Shown: positions 26,961 through 35,046 of the stretch, one piece after another
Layout: the number at the start of each line of letters is the position of its first letter
Position numbering within the stretch: position 1 is the first letter of the stretch
DNA from: SHVO01 sp050246995
Lineage (GTDB): Bacteria > Pseudomonadota > Alphaproteobacteria > Rhodospirillales > Rhodospirillaceae
Assembly: GCA_050246995.1 (NCBI GenBank)
Contig: JBFWVA010000003.1
Span: 372,001-436,000 of the forward strand
Length of the DNA: 64,000 bases
Direction of reading: 5' to 3'
The notes under the pieces: model-generated
Told to the model about the DNA's origin: nothing
What the model saw: the letters and a program-made list of their open reading frames with translations, nothing else
Database searches by the model: none
Made by a program: the position numbers and the translations under genes

Positions 26961-27449
26961 ATGAAAGAAGCTCTGTTCGTCGTCGACGTGCAACCCACCT
27001 TTGCCACGCCCGCGGCTATCATCGATGAAATCCGGGCGTTGAGCGGCGCACTCTATACGGTCGCGACCGTCGAACGGCACGATGAAGCGATCGTACCCTT
27101 CGAGCGCCAGCTGGGCTGGAAACCAGGGCCTAGCGATGAGCCGCTGATCGCCGCCAATAAAGTTTTCTTCAAACATGGATATCTGCCCCCGACCGAAGCC
27201 ATCGCGCACCTAAAGGCGATGGATATTGAGCGTGTCTATGTGTGTGGAAACCAGATCGAGACATGTTGCCTCGGCGCCGGCTTCATGCTGTTCGACGCGG
27301 GGCTGCATCCGACTCTGCTCAAGTGGTTGGGTGTCGGGTCTTCGTTGGACCGATCCGGTGAAATGGGCGCGCGCCTTTGGCAACATCACTTTGGCAGCGT
27401 GATTCATAGCCGCGCAGACTTTAACCTCGCGCGTCAGGGCGCGCGGTAG
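26961..27449 (+). CDS. Isochorismatase-fold cysteine hydrolase
   Basis: 162 residues, shorter than most members (180-210). The N-terminal Asp motif is FVVDVQPTF; the catalytic cysteine region is VCGNQIETCCLGAGFMLFDAG, with the cis-peptide segment preceding it. Members hydrolyse amides (nicotinamide, ureidoacrylate) or isochorismate; I cannot choose. It begins 6 bp after lepB and is probably co-transcribed. Its 3' end overlaps a degraded amidohydrolase fragment on the other strand. Confidence 0.85.
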   Translation: MKEALFVVDVQPTFATPAAIIDEIRALSGALYTVATVERHDEAIVPFERQLGWKPGPSDEPLIAANKVFFKHGYLPPTEAIAHLKAMDIERVYVCGNQIETCCLGAGFMLFDAGLHPTLLKWLGVGSSLDRSGEMGARLWQHHFGSVIHSRADFNLARQGAR

Positions 27450-27615
27450 ATCATTTTGCCGTCGCGCAAGGTGTATTGAACTTGGGAAAACCTGCGCGGA
27501 TCCGCCGCAGGGTCGCTCTTCAACACCGAGATATCGGCGCGGAAACCCGGCACGATCTGGCAAAGGTCGGCGCCGCGTCCGAAGCGCTTGGCAGGCGCGA
27601 GCGTGCCGACGACTG
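27434..27615 (-). pseudogene. C-terminal remnant of an amidohydrolase gene
   Basis: About 60 codons in one frame read as the end of an imidazolonepropionase-like amidohydrolase: TLAPAKRFGRGADL, IVPGFRADISVLKSDPAADP, and YTLRDGKMIYRAP before the stop. The catalytic barrel is absent; upstream in the same frame the sequence runs into the cytochrome c' terminator, so no start or promoter exists. It is distinct from the intact amidohydrolase at 12.7-14.2 kb. I read it as the leftover of a deletion. Confidence 0.65.
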
Positions 27616-27654
27616 CGCGCCCATAACATCGCGCCCTCCCGGTCAGGGCCCGAT

Positions 27655-27696
27655 TATAAAAAGCAACGGCCCGCCCCGAAAGCCGGGGCGGGCCGT
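27655..27696 (-). terminator. Rho-independent terminator of the cytochrome c' gene
   Basis: A 13-bp perfect stem ACGGCCCGCCCCG with its complement and a 5-nt loop (27666-27696). Reading the minus strand it is followed by GCTTTTTAT, giving the T-tract. It ends the gene whose stop codon is at 27721. Confidence 0.9.
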
Positions 27697-27720
27697 GAAA
27701 ACGCAATTGACCGCAGTTGA

Positions 27721-28173
27721 TTAGGGTTTCTTGTAGGTGTCGTGACAGCCTTTGCACGAAAGGGCAGCGACCGCGGCTTCACCGGACTGGCCACCCGCGC
27801 CGTCCTTCTTCGCGATTTCGATCGCCTTGATGATGTTCTTCTCAGCTTCGTCGAGCTTTGCGGTGAAGTCGGCGTGATTCTTCCATACGGCCGGCAGCGC
27901 GTTACCGCCTTCGACGTTCGGTTCGAACGCGAGTTTCGCCTGACGCACGGAATTGAGCAGGATCTCGAAGTGCGAGAACAGCATCTTGTCCGGGACCATG
28001 CCCGCCAGGATTTGCCCGATGGCGGCGGACTGCGCGCCCATGGTCTTCATGATTTCCTGGCGGTAGGCGACGACGTCTTCATCGCGCATCGCCTGCTGCG
28101 CATTGGCAGACGCGACCGGCAGCGCGACCGAAGCCGCCATGACAAGCCCACACATTCCATTCAGCAAACGCAT
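27721..28173 (-). CDS. Cytochrome c' family protein (class II c-type cytochrome)
   Basis: 150 residues from ATG 28173, which has AGGAG 6 bp upstream; a TTG just before it is less likely. Signal peptide to about residue 24 (VASANA-QQ), so periplasmic. Four-helix-bundle sequence with the single haem motif CKGCH near the C-terminus (residues 140-144), as in cytochromes c' and c556. The roles known in the family are electron transfer or nitric oxide binding. Strong terminator, its own transcript. Confidence 0.9.
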   Translation of the reverse strand: MRLLNGMCGLVMAASVALPVASANAQQAMRDEDVVAYRQEIMKTMGAQSAAIGQILAGMVPDKMLFSHFEILLNSVRQAKLAFEPNVEGGNALPAVWKNHADFTAKLDEAEKNIIKAIEIAKKDGAGGQSGEAAVAALSCKGCHDTYKKP

Positions 28174-28340
28174 CAAGTTCTCCTCTGACTCTTATTGTGA
28201 TCTCGGGGCCAAAATAGCGGAATTGTCTAGGCCCGGCAAATAAACGCGGCGTGACTTTTTTAGCCTGGAGTTACAATTGGCTTACGTATAGGCCGCCATC
28301 GCGGTGAGATTGTGGCTAAAAACGTGCTTCGGTGTGGGTT

Positions 28341-28360
28341 CGGTAGATTGTAGCATCGCC
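28341..28360 (+). promoter_or_regulatory. Half-site of the BlaI-type operator before the first receptor gene
   Basis: ATTGTAGCAT at 28347-28356 matches the right half of the operator found at 30363-30383; the left half (TTCGGTAG) is degenerate. TAGATT (28344-28349) could be the -10 element, so the site overlaps it, as in the other two copies. Lower confidence because only one half-site is kept. Confidence 0.5.
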
Positions 28361-28379
28361 GCAGTAGGCAGGGGGCGTC

Positions 28380-30305
28380 ATGCGGATGAGGGGAATGCGC
28401 CGCGCGGGGTTGGTCGCGGTGCTGTTGTTCTGTACGGCTGAAGCTAAAGCGCAGCGTGTGGCCGACAATGCCGTCAAAGCTGCGGACGACGCCTTTGGAA
28501 CGGCGGTGGGTAACGAGCGCACAGGCCTATACGACCCTTTCAATGCCCGTGGTTTCAGCCCGGTCGATGCAGGAAACGTCCGCATCGAAGGACTTTATTT
28601 TGACCAACAAACTCAGTTGAACGGGCGCGTGTCGCGCGGCAACACGGTGCGTGTAGGCATTAGCGCGCAATCCTATGCGTTTCCGGCGCCGACGGGTGTC
28701 GCGGACTTCAACCTTCGCCTGCCGGGCGATAAGACCATCACCAGTTATATGATCGGCGCGGGTACGTTCGACACTTTTGTCACCGAGCTCGATGTACAAA
28801 CGCCGGTGACCGACAAACTCAGCGTCGGCGCCGGTGTCGGTTTCATCCGCTACGACAATCAGGACGCCAGCAAGCACATCGAATGGAACGCCGGCCTCCT
28901 TTTCCGGCTGCGACCCAGCGACGCGTCGGAGATCTCGGGCTTCGCCAGCATGCTTGAAGGCTGCCACTACGAGCAGCAAATGAGCATCATTCCTGGCGGG
29001 GCGTGGGAGCCGCCGCGCGTTAAGCGGCATACGTTTTATGGTCAAGGATGGACGACCGGCGATTGCCGCCAAAGCAATGGCGGTGTCATCGGGCGATGGA
29101 CCTTCGGCGACGACTGGCGCTTGCGCGCTGGGATATTCCGCTCGGAAAATATCCAGAAGAAGCTGTTCGGCGATTTCATGCGCAATGTACAGCCGGACGG
29201 TACAGGACAGCATTTCATCCAGCGCTCGCCGCGCGCGGCGTTCACGTCCTACTCGGGTGAGGTGCGTCTGACCAAGATCGTCACGCAGGGCGATTTCCGT
29301 CACACCATTGATACGTCGGTGCGCGGACGCGACGTGGACCGCATTTTTGGAGGCGCGCATACCATCTCGCTCGGTCCGGGACGGATCGGCGTCCAGACGT
29401 GGCTTCCGGAGCCGGCGTTCACATTCAATCCGCAGACGACCAACGAGACGAAGCAGGGCGCGGTTGGGGTGTCATACCTCGGGCAATGGGCGCAGCGCGG
29501 GGCGCTGACGCTCGGACTGCAGAAGGTCGATTATCGCCGCGATACCTTCGCGCCGAGTTTGCCGGTGGCAACCGCCGACGCGAAGCCTTGGCTGTACAAT
29601 GCCGCCCTCAATGTCTTCGTGACGCCGCAACTCGCGGCTTATGCCAGTTATACGCGCGGGCTGGAGGAAACCGGTACGGCGCCGGACAGCGCGCTCAACC
29701 GCGGCGAGGCGATGCCGACCGCGATCACCAAGCAATTGGACGCGGGGTTACGCTATACGATCAAACCCGGCCTCAGCATGGTGGCGGGCGTGTTCGAAGT
29801 GAAGAAACCGTATTTTACATTGGACAGGACCAACACCTTCGGACCCTTCGGCGCGGTTCGGCATCGGGGCCTTGAAATGTCGCTCGCCGGCCAGCTTTTC
29901 TCCGGCTTCAATGTCGTCGCGGGCATGGTCGCGTTGGAACCGCGGGTTTCTGGCGACGCCGTGGACCGCGGAGTGATCGGTGAGGTGCCGGTCGGGATCT
30001 TTCCGCGCACGTCCATCGTGCAGATCAACTATGCGCCACCTTCGTGGCAAGGTTTCGCGCTGGAGGCTTATTTCTTCGATGGCGGCGGTCAGCGCACAAC
30101 ACCGGACAACAACTACAAAACCGACGGCTACAAGCAGCTCAATCTCGGGGTGCGGCGGAATTGGACCTTGTACGGCGTGCCGGCGTCGTTCCGGTTCCGG
30201 GTGCTCAACGTGTTCAACGCCTATGATTGGAACGTCAATCAGGCGGGGCAATGGTTCCCGCGCGGGCCGCTGACTTGGCTCACCAACGTCGCTGTCGATT
30301 TTTAA
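28380..30305 (+). CDS. TonB-dependent-receptor-like outer-membrane protein, copy 1
   Basis: 641 residues with a signal peptide (ends EAKA-QR, about residue 24). After a short plug-like region (RGFSPV, NVRIEGLYFDQQ) comes a long beta-barrel with aromatic girdles, ending VAVDF with the C-terminal Phe. The plug is shorter than in classical siderophore receptors and no TonB box is obvious. Two Cys in a probable surface loop (EGCHYEQQ, GDCRQSNGG) are shared with copy 2. Terminal features VLNVFNAYDWNVN resemble TonB receptors. Substrate unknown. Tandem with its paralogue and next to a BlaI/M56 pair sharing an operator. Confidence 0.85.
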   Translation: MRMRGMRRAGLVAVLLFCTAEAKAQRVADNAVKAADDAFGTAVGNERTGLYDPFNARGFSPVDAGNVRIEGLYFDQQTQLNGRVSRGNTVRVGISAQSYAFPAPTGVADFNLRLPGDKTITSYMIGAGTFDTFVTELDVQTPVTDKLSVGAGVGFIRYDNQDASKHIEWNAGLLFRLRPSDASEISGFASMLEGCHYEQQMSIIPGGAWEPPRVKRHTFYGQGWTTGDCRQSNGGVIGRWTFGDDWRLRAGIFRSENIQKKLFGDFMRNVQPDGTGQHFIQRSPRAAFTSYSGEVRLTKIVTQGDFRHTIDTSVRGRDVDRIFGGAHTISLGPGRIGVQTWLPEPAFTFNPQTTNETKQGAVGVSYLGQWAQRGALTLGLQKVDYRRDTFAPSLPVATADAKPWLYNAALNVFVTPQLAAYASYTRGLEETGTAPDSALNRGEAMPTAITKQLDAGLRYTIKPGLSMVAGVFEVKKPYFTLDRTNTFGPFGAVRHRGLEMSLAGQLFSGFNVVAGMVALEPRVSGDAVDRGVIGEVPVGIFPRTSIVQINYAPPSWQGFALEAYFFDGGGQRTTPDNNYKTDGYKQLNLGVRRNWTLYGVPASFRFRVLNVFNAYDWNVNQAGQWFPRGPLTWLTNVAVDF

Positions 30306-30344
30306 GACGGCGCTTTCTAACAGTCCTTTCATAGAATGAGCCTC

Positions 30345-30383
30345 TTGCGGCTCCCGGTCGCTAATGCTACGAATTGTAGCATT
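30345..30383 (+). promoter_or_regulatory. Promoter and BlaI-type operator of receptor copy 2
   Basis: GCTACGAATTGTAGC (30366-30380) lies within a perfect dyad whose 8-bp arms run from 30363 to 30383. TTGCGG (30345-30350) and TACGAA (30368-30373) are spaced by 17 bp, so the dyad covers the -10 box. The same arrangement, TTGCCG-N17-TACGAC, precedes the blaI-like gene. Binding by that repressor is inferred. Confidence 0.72.
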
Positions 30384-30412
30384 ACATTACGTCGCATTTT
30401 GGGAGAGTACGG

Positions 30413-32329
30413 GTGAGAGTTCTTACGTGGGCCGCGTTTGCGGCCGGGTGCTGCATCTCGGTTGAAGCGGCGGCACAGCGGGCGAGCGACGACGCGGTGA
30501 AGGCCGCCGAAGACGCCTTCGGGACCACGGTGGGGAATGAGCAGACCGGCCTTTATGGCCCTTACGAAGCGCGCGGGTTTAGCCCCGTGGAAGCCGGCAA
30601 CGTCCGCATCGAGGGGCTCTATTTCGATCAGCAGGCGGAACTAAACAGCCACGTCCAGCGCGGCAATACGGTGCGCGTTGGCATCAGCGCGCAATCTTAT
30701 GCGTTTCCGGCCCCCACCGGCGTCGCGGACTTTACCCTCAACGTGCCGGGCGCGGAACCGGTTCTGAGCGCGCGCGTCGGCGGCGGGCAGTACGATACTT
30801 GGTTGGTGGAATTGAACGGGCAGACCGCCGTCACTTCGAAACTCAATGTCGGCGCGGGTGTCGGCGTCATCCGCATCGACAACAACGAAGGCAGCAAGAA
30901 TTTCCAATGGACCGCCGGGACCATCTTCAATCTGCACCCTTCGGACGCGGGTGAAATAACGGGTTTTTGGAGCCAGCTCGAGGACTGCCACAACGAAGCG
31001 CAAACGCGCATCTTGCCGGGTGGAGGCTGGGCGCCGCCGGAAGTGAAGCGTCATAAGTTCTTTGGGCAGGGCTGGTCGTCGGGAGATTGCCGCGAGAGCA
31101 ATGGCGGGTTCCTGGGCCGCTACAACTTCGGCAACGACTGGAACCTGCGCGCCGGAATCTTCCGGTCGCAGCGCATTTCGCACAAAAGCTTCGGCGACAT
31201 CATGCGCAACGTGCAGCCGGATGGAACCGGCGAGCACTACGTTTTCAAGGCGCCGCGTTCGGCCTTTACCTCTTATTCCGGCGAAATCCGTCTGCAGAAA
31301 ATCATCACGGCGGGAGAATTCCGTCACACCGTCGACGCGTCAGTGCGTGGACGCAATGTGGACCGGCTCTTCGGCGGCGCCGATACCAGGTACCTTGGAC
31401 CGGGCCGCATTGGTGTGCAGATCGGTTTCCCCGAGCCCAATTGGACCTTCGGTCCTCAGACCGCCAATGAGACCAAGCAGGGCGCCGCGGGCCTTTCGTA
31501 TTTCGGACAGTGGGCCAATGTCGGCGGACTGACTCTGGGCGCGCAGAAGGTTGATTACCGCCGCGATACGATGGACCCGGGCCGGCCGATGTCGCGCGCG
31601 ACGGACAAACCGTGGCTCTACAACGCGGGTGTCAGCTTCTTCCTGACGAAAGACCTTGCGGCTTATGCCGGCTATACGCGCGGCCTCGAGGAAACGGGCA
31701 CCGCGCCGGATATCGCCGCCAATCGTGGCGAGGCCATGCCGGCGGCGCTGACCAAGCAGATCGACGCGGGCCTGCGCTACACCATCAAGCCGGGGATGAA
31801 CCTCGTCGCAGGCGTGTTCGAGGTGAAGAAACCGTACTTCAACGTCGGCCCCGCCAACATCTACGGGCCGTTCGGCGCGGTGCGTCATCGCGGACTCGAA
31901 ACATCGCTGACTGGCGAAATTATTCCGGGGCTGAATGTGGTGGCTGGCGTGGTGCTGATCCAGGCGCGCGTCAGTGGCGATGAAGTGGATCGCGGGTTGC
32001 TCGGTAAGGTGCCCGTCGGTGTATGGCCGCGCCAATCGCTCTTGCAGCTTCAGTATGCACCGACGGAGTGGAACGGCTTCGGCATCGACACCGCTTTCTA
32101 CGATGGGGGCGGGCAGATGACGACCCCGGACAATTCCTTCAAGTCGAAAGGCTACAAGGAGCTGATGGCGGGCATGCGCTATGCGTTCAAGATCGGCGAG
32201 GCGCCGGCCTCGTTCCGCTTCCAGGTGCATAACATCACCAACTCCTACGGCTGGGAAATCGGCAACGCCGGGGCGTGGTTCCCACGCGCTAACATCCGCT
32301 ACACCACGAACCTCTTCGTGGACTTCTAG
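30413..32329 (+). CDS. TonB-dependent-receptor-like outer-membrane protein, copy 2
   Basis: 638 residues from the GTG at 30413 with GGGAG upstream. Collinear paralogue of the preceding gene over its whole length: shared AEDAFGTTVGNEQTGLYGPY, RGFSPV, NVRIEGLYFDQQ, TVRVGISAQSYAFPAPTGVA, and the loop cysteines (EDCHNE, GDCRESNGG). The C-terminus is LFVDF. Signal peptide ends EAAA-QR. The duplication is old enough that many surface positions differ, which suggests related but distinct ligands. Operator-controlled promoter directly upstream; the blaI-like gene follows after 57 bp. Confidence 0.85.
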   Translation: MRVLTWAAFAAGCCISVEAAAQRASDDAVKAAEDAFGTTVGNEQTGLYGPYEARGFSPVEAGNVRIEGLYFDQQAELNSHVQRGNTVRVGISAQSYAFPAPTGVADFTLNVPGAEPVLSARVGGGQYDTWLVELNGQTAVTSKLNVGAGVGVIRIDNNEGSKNFQWTAGTIFNLHPSDAGEITGFWSQLEDCHNEAQTRILPGGGWAPPEVKRHKFFGQGWSSGDCRESNGGFLGRYNFGNDWNLRAGIFRSQRISHKSFGDIMRNVQPDGTGEHYVFKAPRSAFTSYSGEIRLQKIITAGEFRHTVDASVRGRNVDRLFGGADTRYLGPGRIGVQIGFPEPNWTFGPQTANETKQGAAGLSYFGQWANVGGLTLGAQKVDYRRDTMDPGRPMSRATDKPWLYNAGVSFFLTKDLAAYAGYTRGLEETGTAPDIAANRGEAMPAALTKQIDAGLRYTIKPGMNLVAGVFEVKKPYFNVGPANIYGPFGAVRHRGLETSLTGEIIPGLNVVAGVVLIQARVSGDEVDRGLLGKVPVGVWPRQSLLQLQYAPTEWNGFGIDTAFYDGGGQMTTPDNSFKSKGYKELMAGMRYAFKIGEAPASFRFQVHNITNSYGWEIGNAGAWFPRANIRYTTNLFVDF

Positions 32330-32330
32330 C

Positions 32331-32368
32331 TTGCCGTTTCTCACCCCATATGCTACGACTCGTAGCAT
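32331..32368 (+). promoter_or_regulatory. Promoter and autoregulatory operator of the blaI-like gene
   Basis: GCTACGACTCGTAGC is the core of a 9-bp-arm dyad at 32350-32368. TTGCCG (32331-32336), a 17-bp spacer and TACGAC (32354-32359) form the promoter, so the dyad sits on the -10 element. The sequence after it, TTACA, is also shared with the 30.4-kb site. Known BlaI/MecI operators are likewise short dyads containing TACA/TGTA. Confidence 0.75.
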
Positions 32369-32386
32369 TACACGGAGTAGCGCGTT

Positions 32387-32812
32387 ATGAGCGAGACAAA
32401 CGACGAAGCCAAGGACCTTGGAGATCTCGAGCGCGACGTCATGCAGCTCATCTGGGACGGCGGCGAGATGACCGCGGAGACCGTGCGTGAAAAGCTCGAT
32501 ATTCAGGGGCGGTCCTTGAAGGAATCCACCGTTCGTACCGTGCTGCGGCGGCTGGAGGAGAAAGGGTTCCTGACCCATGAGACGGAAGCGCGTACCTTCA
32601 TCTATCGCGCCGCCGAAGCGCGTGGAAAAGTAGCCGCCAAAGCGGTGAAACGCATCGTCGACTGGTTCTGCAACGGGTCGATGGAGGAGGTTCTGGTGGG
32701 CTTGGTGGATTCCAAGATGCTTGACCAGAAGCAGCTTCAGGACCTGGCGAAGAAAATTGAAAAGGCGCGCGCCGGGAAGGGCGACGCCAAGGCGACGGGA
32801 GGGAAGAAATGA
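32387..32812 (+). CDS. BlaI/MecI/CopY-family transcriptional repressor
   Basis: 141 residues. N-terminal winged helix typical of the family: LGDLERDVMQLIWDGGEMTAETVRE, then KESTVRTVLRRLEEKGFLTHE and RTFIYRAA. The C-terminal part (about 90-130) is the dimerisation and cleavage-prone region. Members are inactivated by proteolysis triggered by a partner M56 metallopeptidase, whose gene here overlaps this one by 4 bp (ATGA). The shared dyads upstream of this gene and of the second receptor gene are its likely targets. Confidence 0.92.
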   Translation: MSETNDEAKDLGDLERDVMQLIWDGGEMTAETVREKLDIQGRSLKESTVRTVLRRLEEKGFLTHETEARTFIYRAAEARGKVAAKAVKRIVDWFCNGSMEEVLVGLVDSKMLDQKQLQDLAKKIEKARAGKGDAKATGGKK

Positions 32813-34908
32813 TGCACTCGTTACTCGACGTGGCGCTTCTGGATTCCGTGCTGGTGCAAGCCGCTTTGCGCGCGTTGGCATTGGCTGTCGTGGTCGGCGC
32901 GGCCTTGTATCTCTTCAAGGTGCGCAACCCTCACCATCAACTCGCCGCGTGGAGCGCTGTGCTGGCGGGTGCGTTGGCGATGCCGCTTCTGATGATGTGG
33001 CTGGTGGTCGAAGTCCCGGTGAAAGAAATGGCGATTCCGGCGGGAAAGATCGCCGAGCCTCTGGTCGCGGCCGCCGCGCCGGCCTTTGGACCAGAGGTGT
33101 CCGACGCCGCATCGAATATGACTTCACGCACCGAAAACGCGGCGGTGGAGTCCGCGCCGTTCGATTGGTCGGGGCTTGTGCTGGCGCTGTATGCGGGCGC
33201 CGCCGGTGTCCTTCTGCTTCGTCTTGGTGTTGGTCTCGCCTTAACGGCTCGTATCCGCGCAGCCGCGCGGCGCGTTAACGCCCCGTGGACGGGCGACAGC
33301 GATATCCGTGTCACCGAGGCGATCAATGCGCCTGTAACCGTCGGATCGACGATCCTTTTGCCGGCGGCCTTCGAATCCTGGCCGGCGGAAAAGCGCGACG
33401 CGGTATTGCTGCACGAGCGTGCGCATGTGAGGCGCGGAGACTTCTATGTGCAGAGCCTGGCGGCTGTTCACCGCGCGATGTTTTGGTTCTCGCCGCTCGC
33501 ATGGTGGCTGCATCACCGGTTGGCTGAACTTGCGGAAGATGCGAGCGACGACGAAGCCGCCGCGCAAGTCCCGTACCGCGCCGATTATGCGGCGGTATTG
33601 CTCGACTTCGCCCAAATGCCGGCGCCACCGCGCTTCAAGCTTGCGCCGCTCGGTGTCGCGATGGCACGCCCGGCCACGGTCAGCCGCCGCATAGAGCGCG
33701 TGTTGGCCGAGAAGGGGCTTCCGGCTTTTGTCAGCCGCGGCGCGCGCGCCGGTACGGCGTTTGTCGTCTTCACGCTTGCTTGTGCCGCCGCGGTCACGAT
33801 CTGCAAGGTTCCCGCGCAGGCGGCGGCCGGCATTGATGTGAAGCAACAGCCTGTCGCGTCCGCGGCCCCGGCCGCGCTGGCCGCGCCAGCGGCGCCGCCT
33901 GCACCAGCCCCGCTAGCCGCTCCAGTCGCTCCGGCCGCGCCCGTCGGGCCGCTTCGTCCAGGTATCGCACCGATCCCTGCTATTCCGCCGGTGGAATTCG
34001 ACACGCACGCCGACGGCGTCATGGCCCCCCCCATCCACGCCGACCGATTCTCCGTGCGTGTCGATCACCCGATCCCCTCCGAACTCCGCGACGCACGTAA
34101 ATACAATCCGGATGTCAATTTCGACGCTGAGCGTGAAATCGATATGGACCAGATCCGCGAGGCGATCTCGGCCGCGAAGAATGCCGGCGCGACTTTCGAC
34201 GAGAAGCTGTCGGCGCGCATCGAAGCGGCGGTCGCTCGCGCCGAAGCGCGGGCGGAAGCGGCGGCGGCCCGGGCGCAAGAACGCGCCGGCCGTGAGCGCC
34301 AGTACGCAGCGGCCGAGCCGACCGGTCCGGCGATCCGCGAAACGCGTAATGTGGAAAGCTTCACCGGCGTCTCCTTCGGCGGCGCGGGCAAGGTGTTCAT
34401 CACCGTCGGTCCAAAAGCCTCCGTCGTGCTGGAAGCCGACGCTGCGACACTTGGGCGTACGCGCACCGAAGTCGAGAATGGCGTGCTTAAGATCCGTGCC
34501 CGAAACGACGACGGGTTCTTCAACGGCAGGGGAGACATCATCGCCCACATCACGGTGCCGGAATTGCGCCAGGCCCGCGTGAGCGGTTCGGGCGACCTCA
34601 AGGTCACCGGCCTCAACGGCGGTGAAACCGAACTCAGCATTTCCGGCAGCGGCAGCGTGGAGGCCAACGGCAAGCTTAAGGCGCTCGATCTCGACATCAG
34701 CGGTTCGGGCAGCGCGAAGATGGACACCCTGGTTGTCGATGAAGCGAACGTGGCCATCTCTGGCTCGGGCACGGCCGTTGTGGATGTGCGCGACGACCTG
34801 AACGTGCGAGTCAGCGGATCGGGGAGCGTGCGCTATCTCAGCCAGCCGAAGGACGTCAGCACCTCCATTAGCGGTTCGGGCTCGGTACGCCGCCGCGACG
34901 CCACCTAA
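32809..34908 (+). CDS. M56 (BlaR1-like) membrane metallopeptidase fused to a DUF2807-like beta-helix domain
   Basis: 699 residues. Membrane helices near 17-36, 45-66 and 125-146 frame the M56 domain; zinc motif His202-Glu-Arg-Ala-His206 (LLHERAHVRRGD), with the third ligand probably in LAELAEDASDDEA (about 238-250). A further helix (about 310-340) is followed by a Pro/Ala-rich linker and an Ala/Arg/Glu coiled segment (about 465-500). Residues about 510-699 match the DUF2807 (GIN) type, with six (V/I)SGSG repeats. Classical BlaR1 ends instead in a penicillin-binding sensor. I infer signal-triggered cleavage of the coupled BlaI-like repressor; the ligand is unknown. Confidence 0.88.
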   Translation: MMHSLLDVALLDSVLVQAALRALALAVVVGAALYLFKVRNPHHQLAAWSAVLAGALAMPLLMMWLVVEVPVKEMAIPAGKIAEPLVAAAAPAFGPEVSDAASNMTSRTENAAVESAPFDWSGLVLALYAGAAGVLLLRLGVGLALTARIRAAARRVNAPWTGDSDIRVTEAINAPVTVGSTILLPAAFESWPAEKRDAVLLHERAHVRRGDFYVQSLAAVHRAMFWFSPLAWWLHHRLAELAEDASDDEAAAQVPYRADYAAVLLDFAQMPAPPRFKLAPLGVAMARPATVSRRIERVLAEKGLPAFVSRGARAGTAFVVFTLACAAAVTICKVPAQAAAGIDVKQQPVASAAPAALAAPAAPPAPAPLAAPVAPAAPVGPLRPGIAPIPAIPPVEFDTHADGVMAPPIHADRFSVRVDHPIPSELRDARKYNPDVNFDAEREIDMDQIREAISAAKNAGATFDEKLSARIEAAVARAEARAEAAAARAQERAGRERQYAAAEPTGPAIRETRNVESFTGVSFGGAGKVFITVGPKASVVLEADAATLGRTRTEVENGVLKIRARNDDGFFNGRGDIIAHITVPELRQARVSGSGDLKVTGLNGGETELSISGSGSVEANGKLKALDLDISGSGSAKMDTLVVDEANVAISGSGTAVVDVRDDLNVRVSGSGSVRYLSQPKDVSTSISGSGSVRRRDAT

Positions 34909-34977
34909 ATGCCGGCCGGGATCGCCAAGTCTTATTTAGCCGCGACCCCCTAAATATCTTGGCAAAACCGGCTGTTT

Positions 34978-35024
34978 CGCCAGCGCATAGCGCCCATACG
35001 GGTCGTGCGCTGGCGCGGCTTTTC
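34978..35024 (+). terminator. Probable terminator after the M56 gene
   Basis: Perfect 10-bp stem CGCCAGCGCA / TGCGCTGGCG with an 18-nt loop, followed after a few bases by CTTTT. It closes the receptor/BlaI/M56 block. Confidence 0.65.
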
Positions 35025-35046
35025 TGAGCCCGGTACATGACGCACC

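Noticed and set aside
27616..27757. Upstream extension of the amidohydrolase fragment's frame
   Set aside because: It runs through the cytochrome c' terminator stem and gene end and has no similarity to amidohydrolases.
31340..32881. A 513-codon minus-strand frame opposite the second receptor and the blaI-like gene
   Set aside because: Crosses two good plus-strand genes and their operator; composition typical of an antisense shadow.
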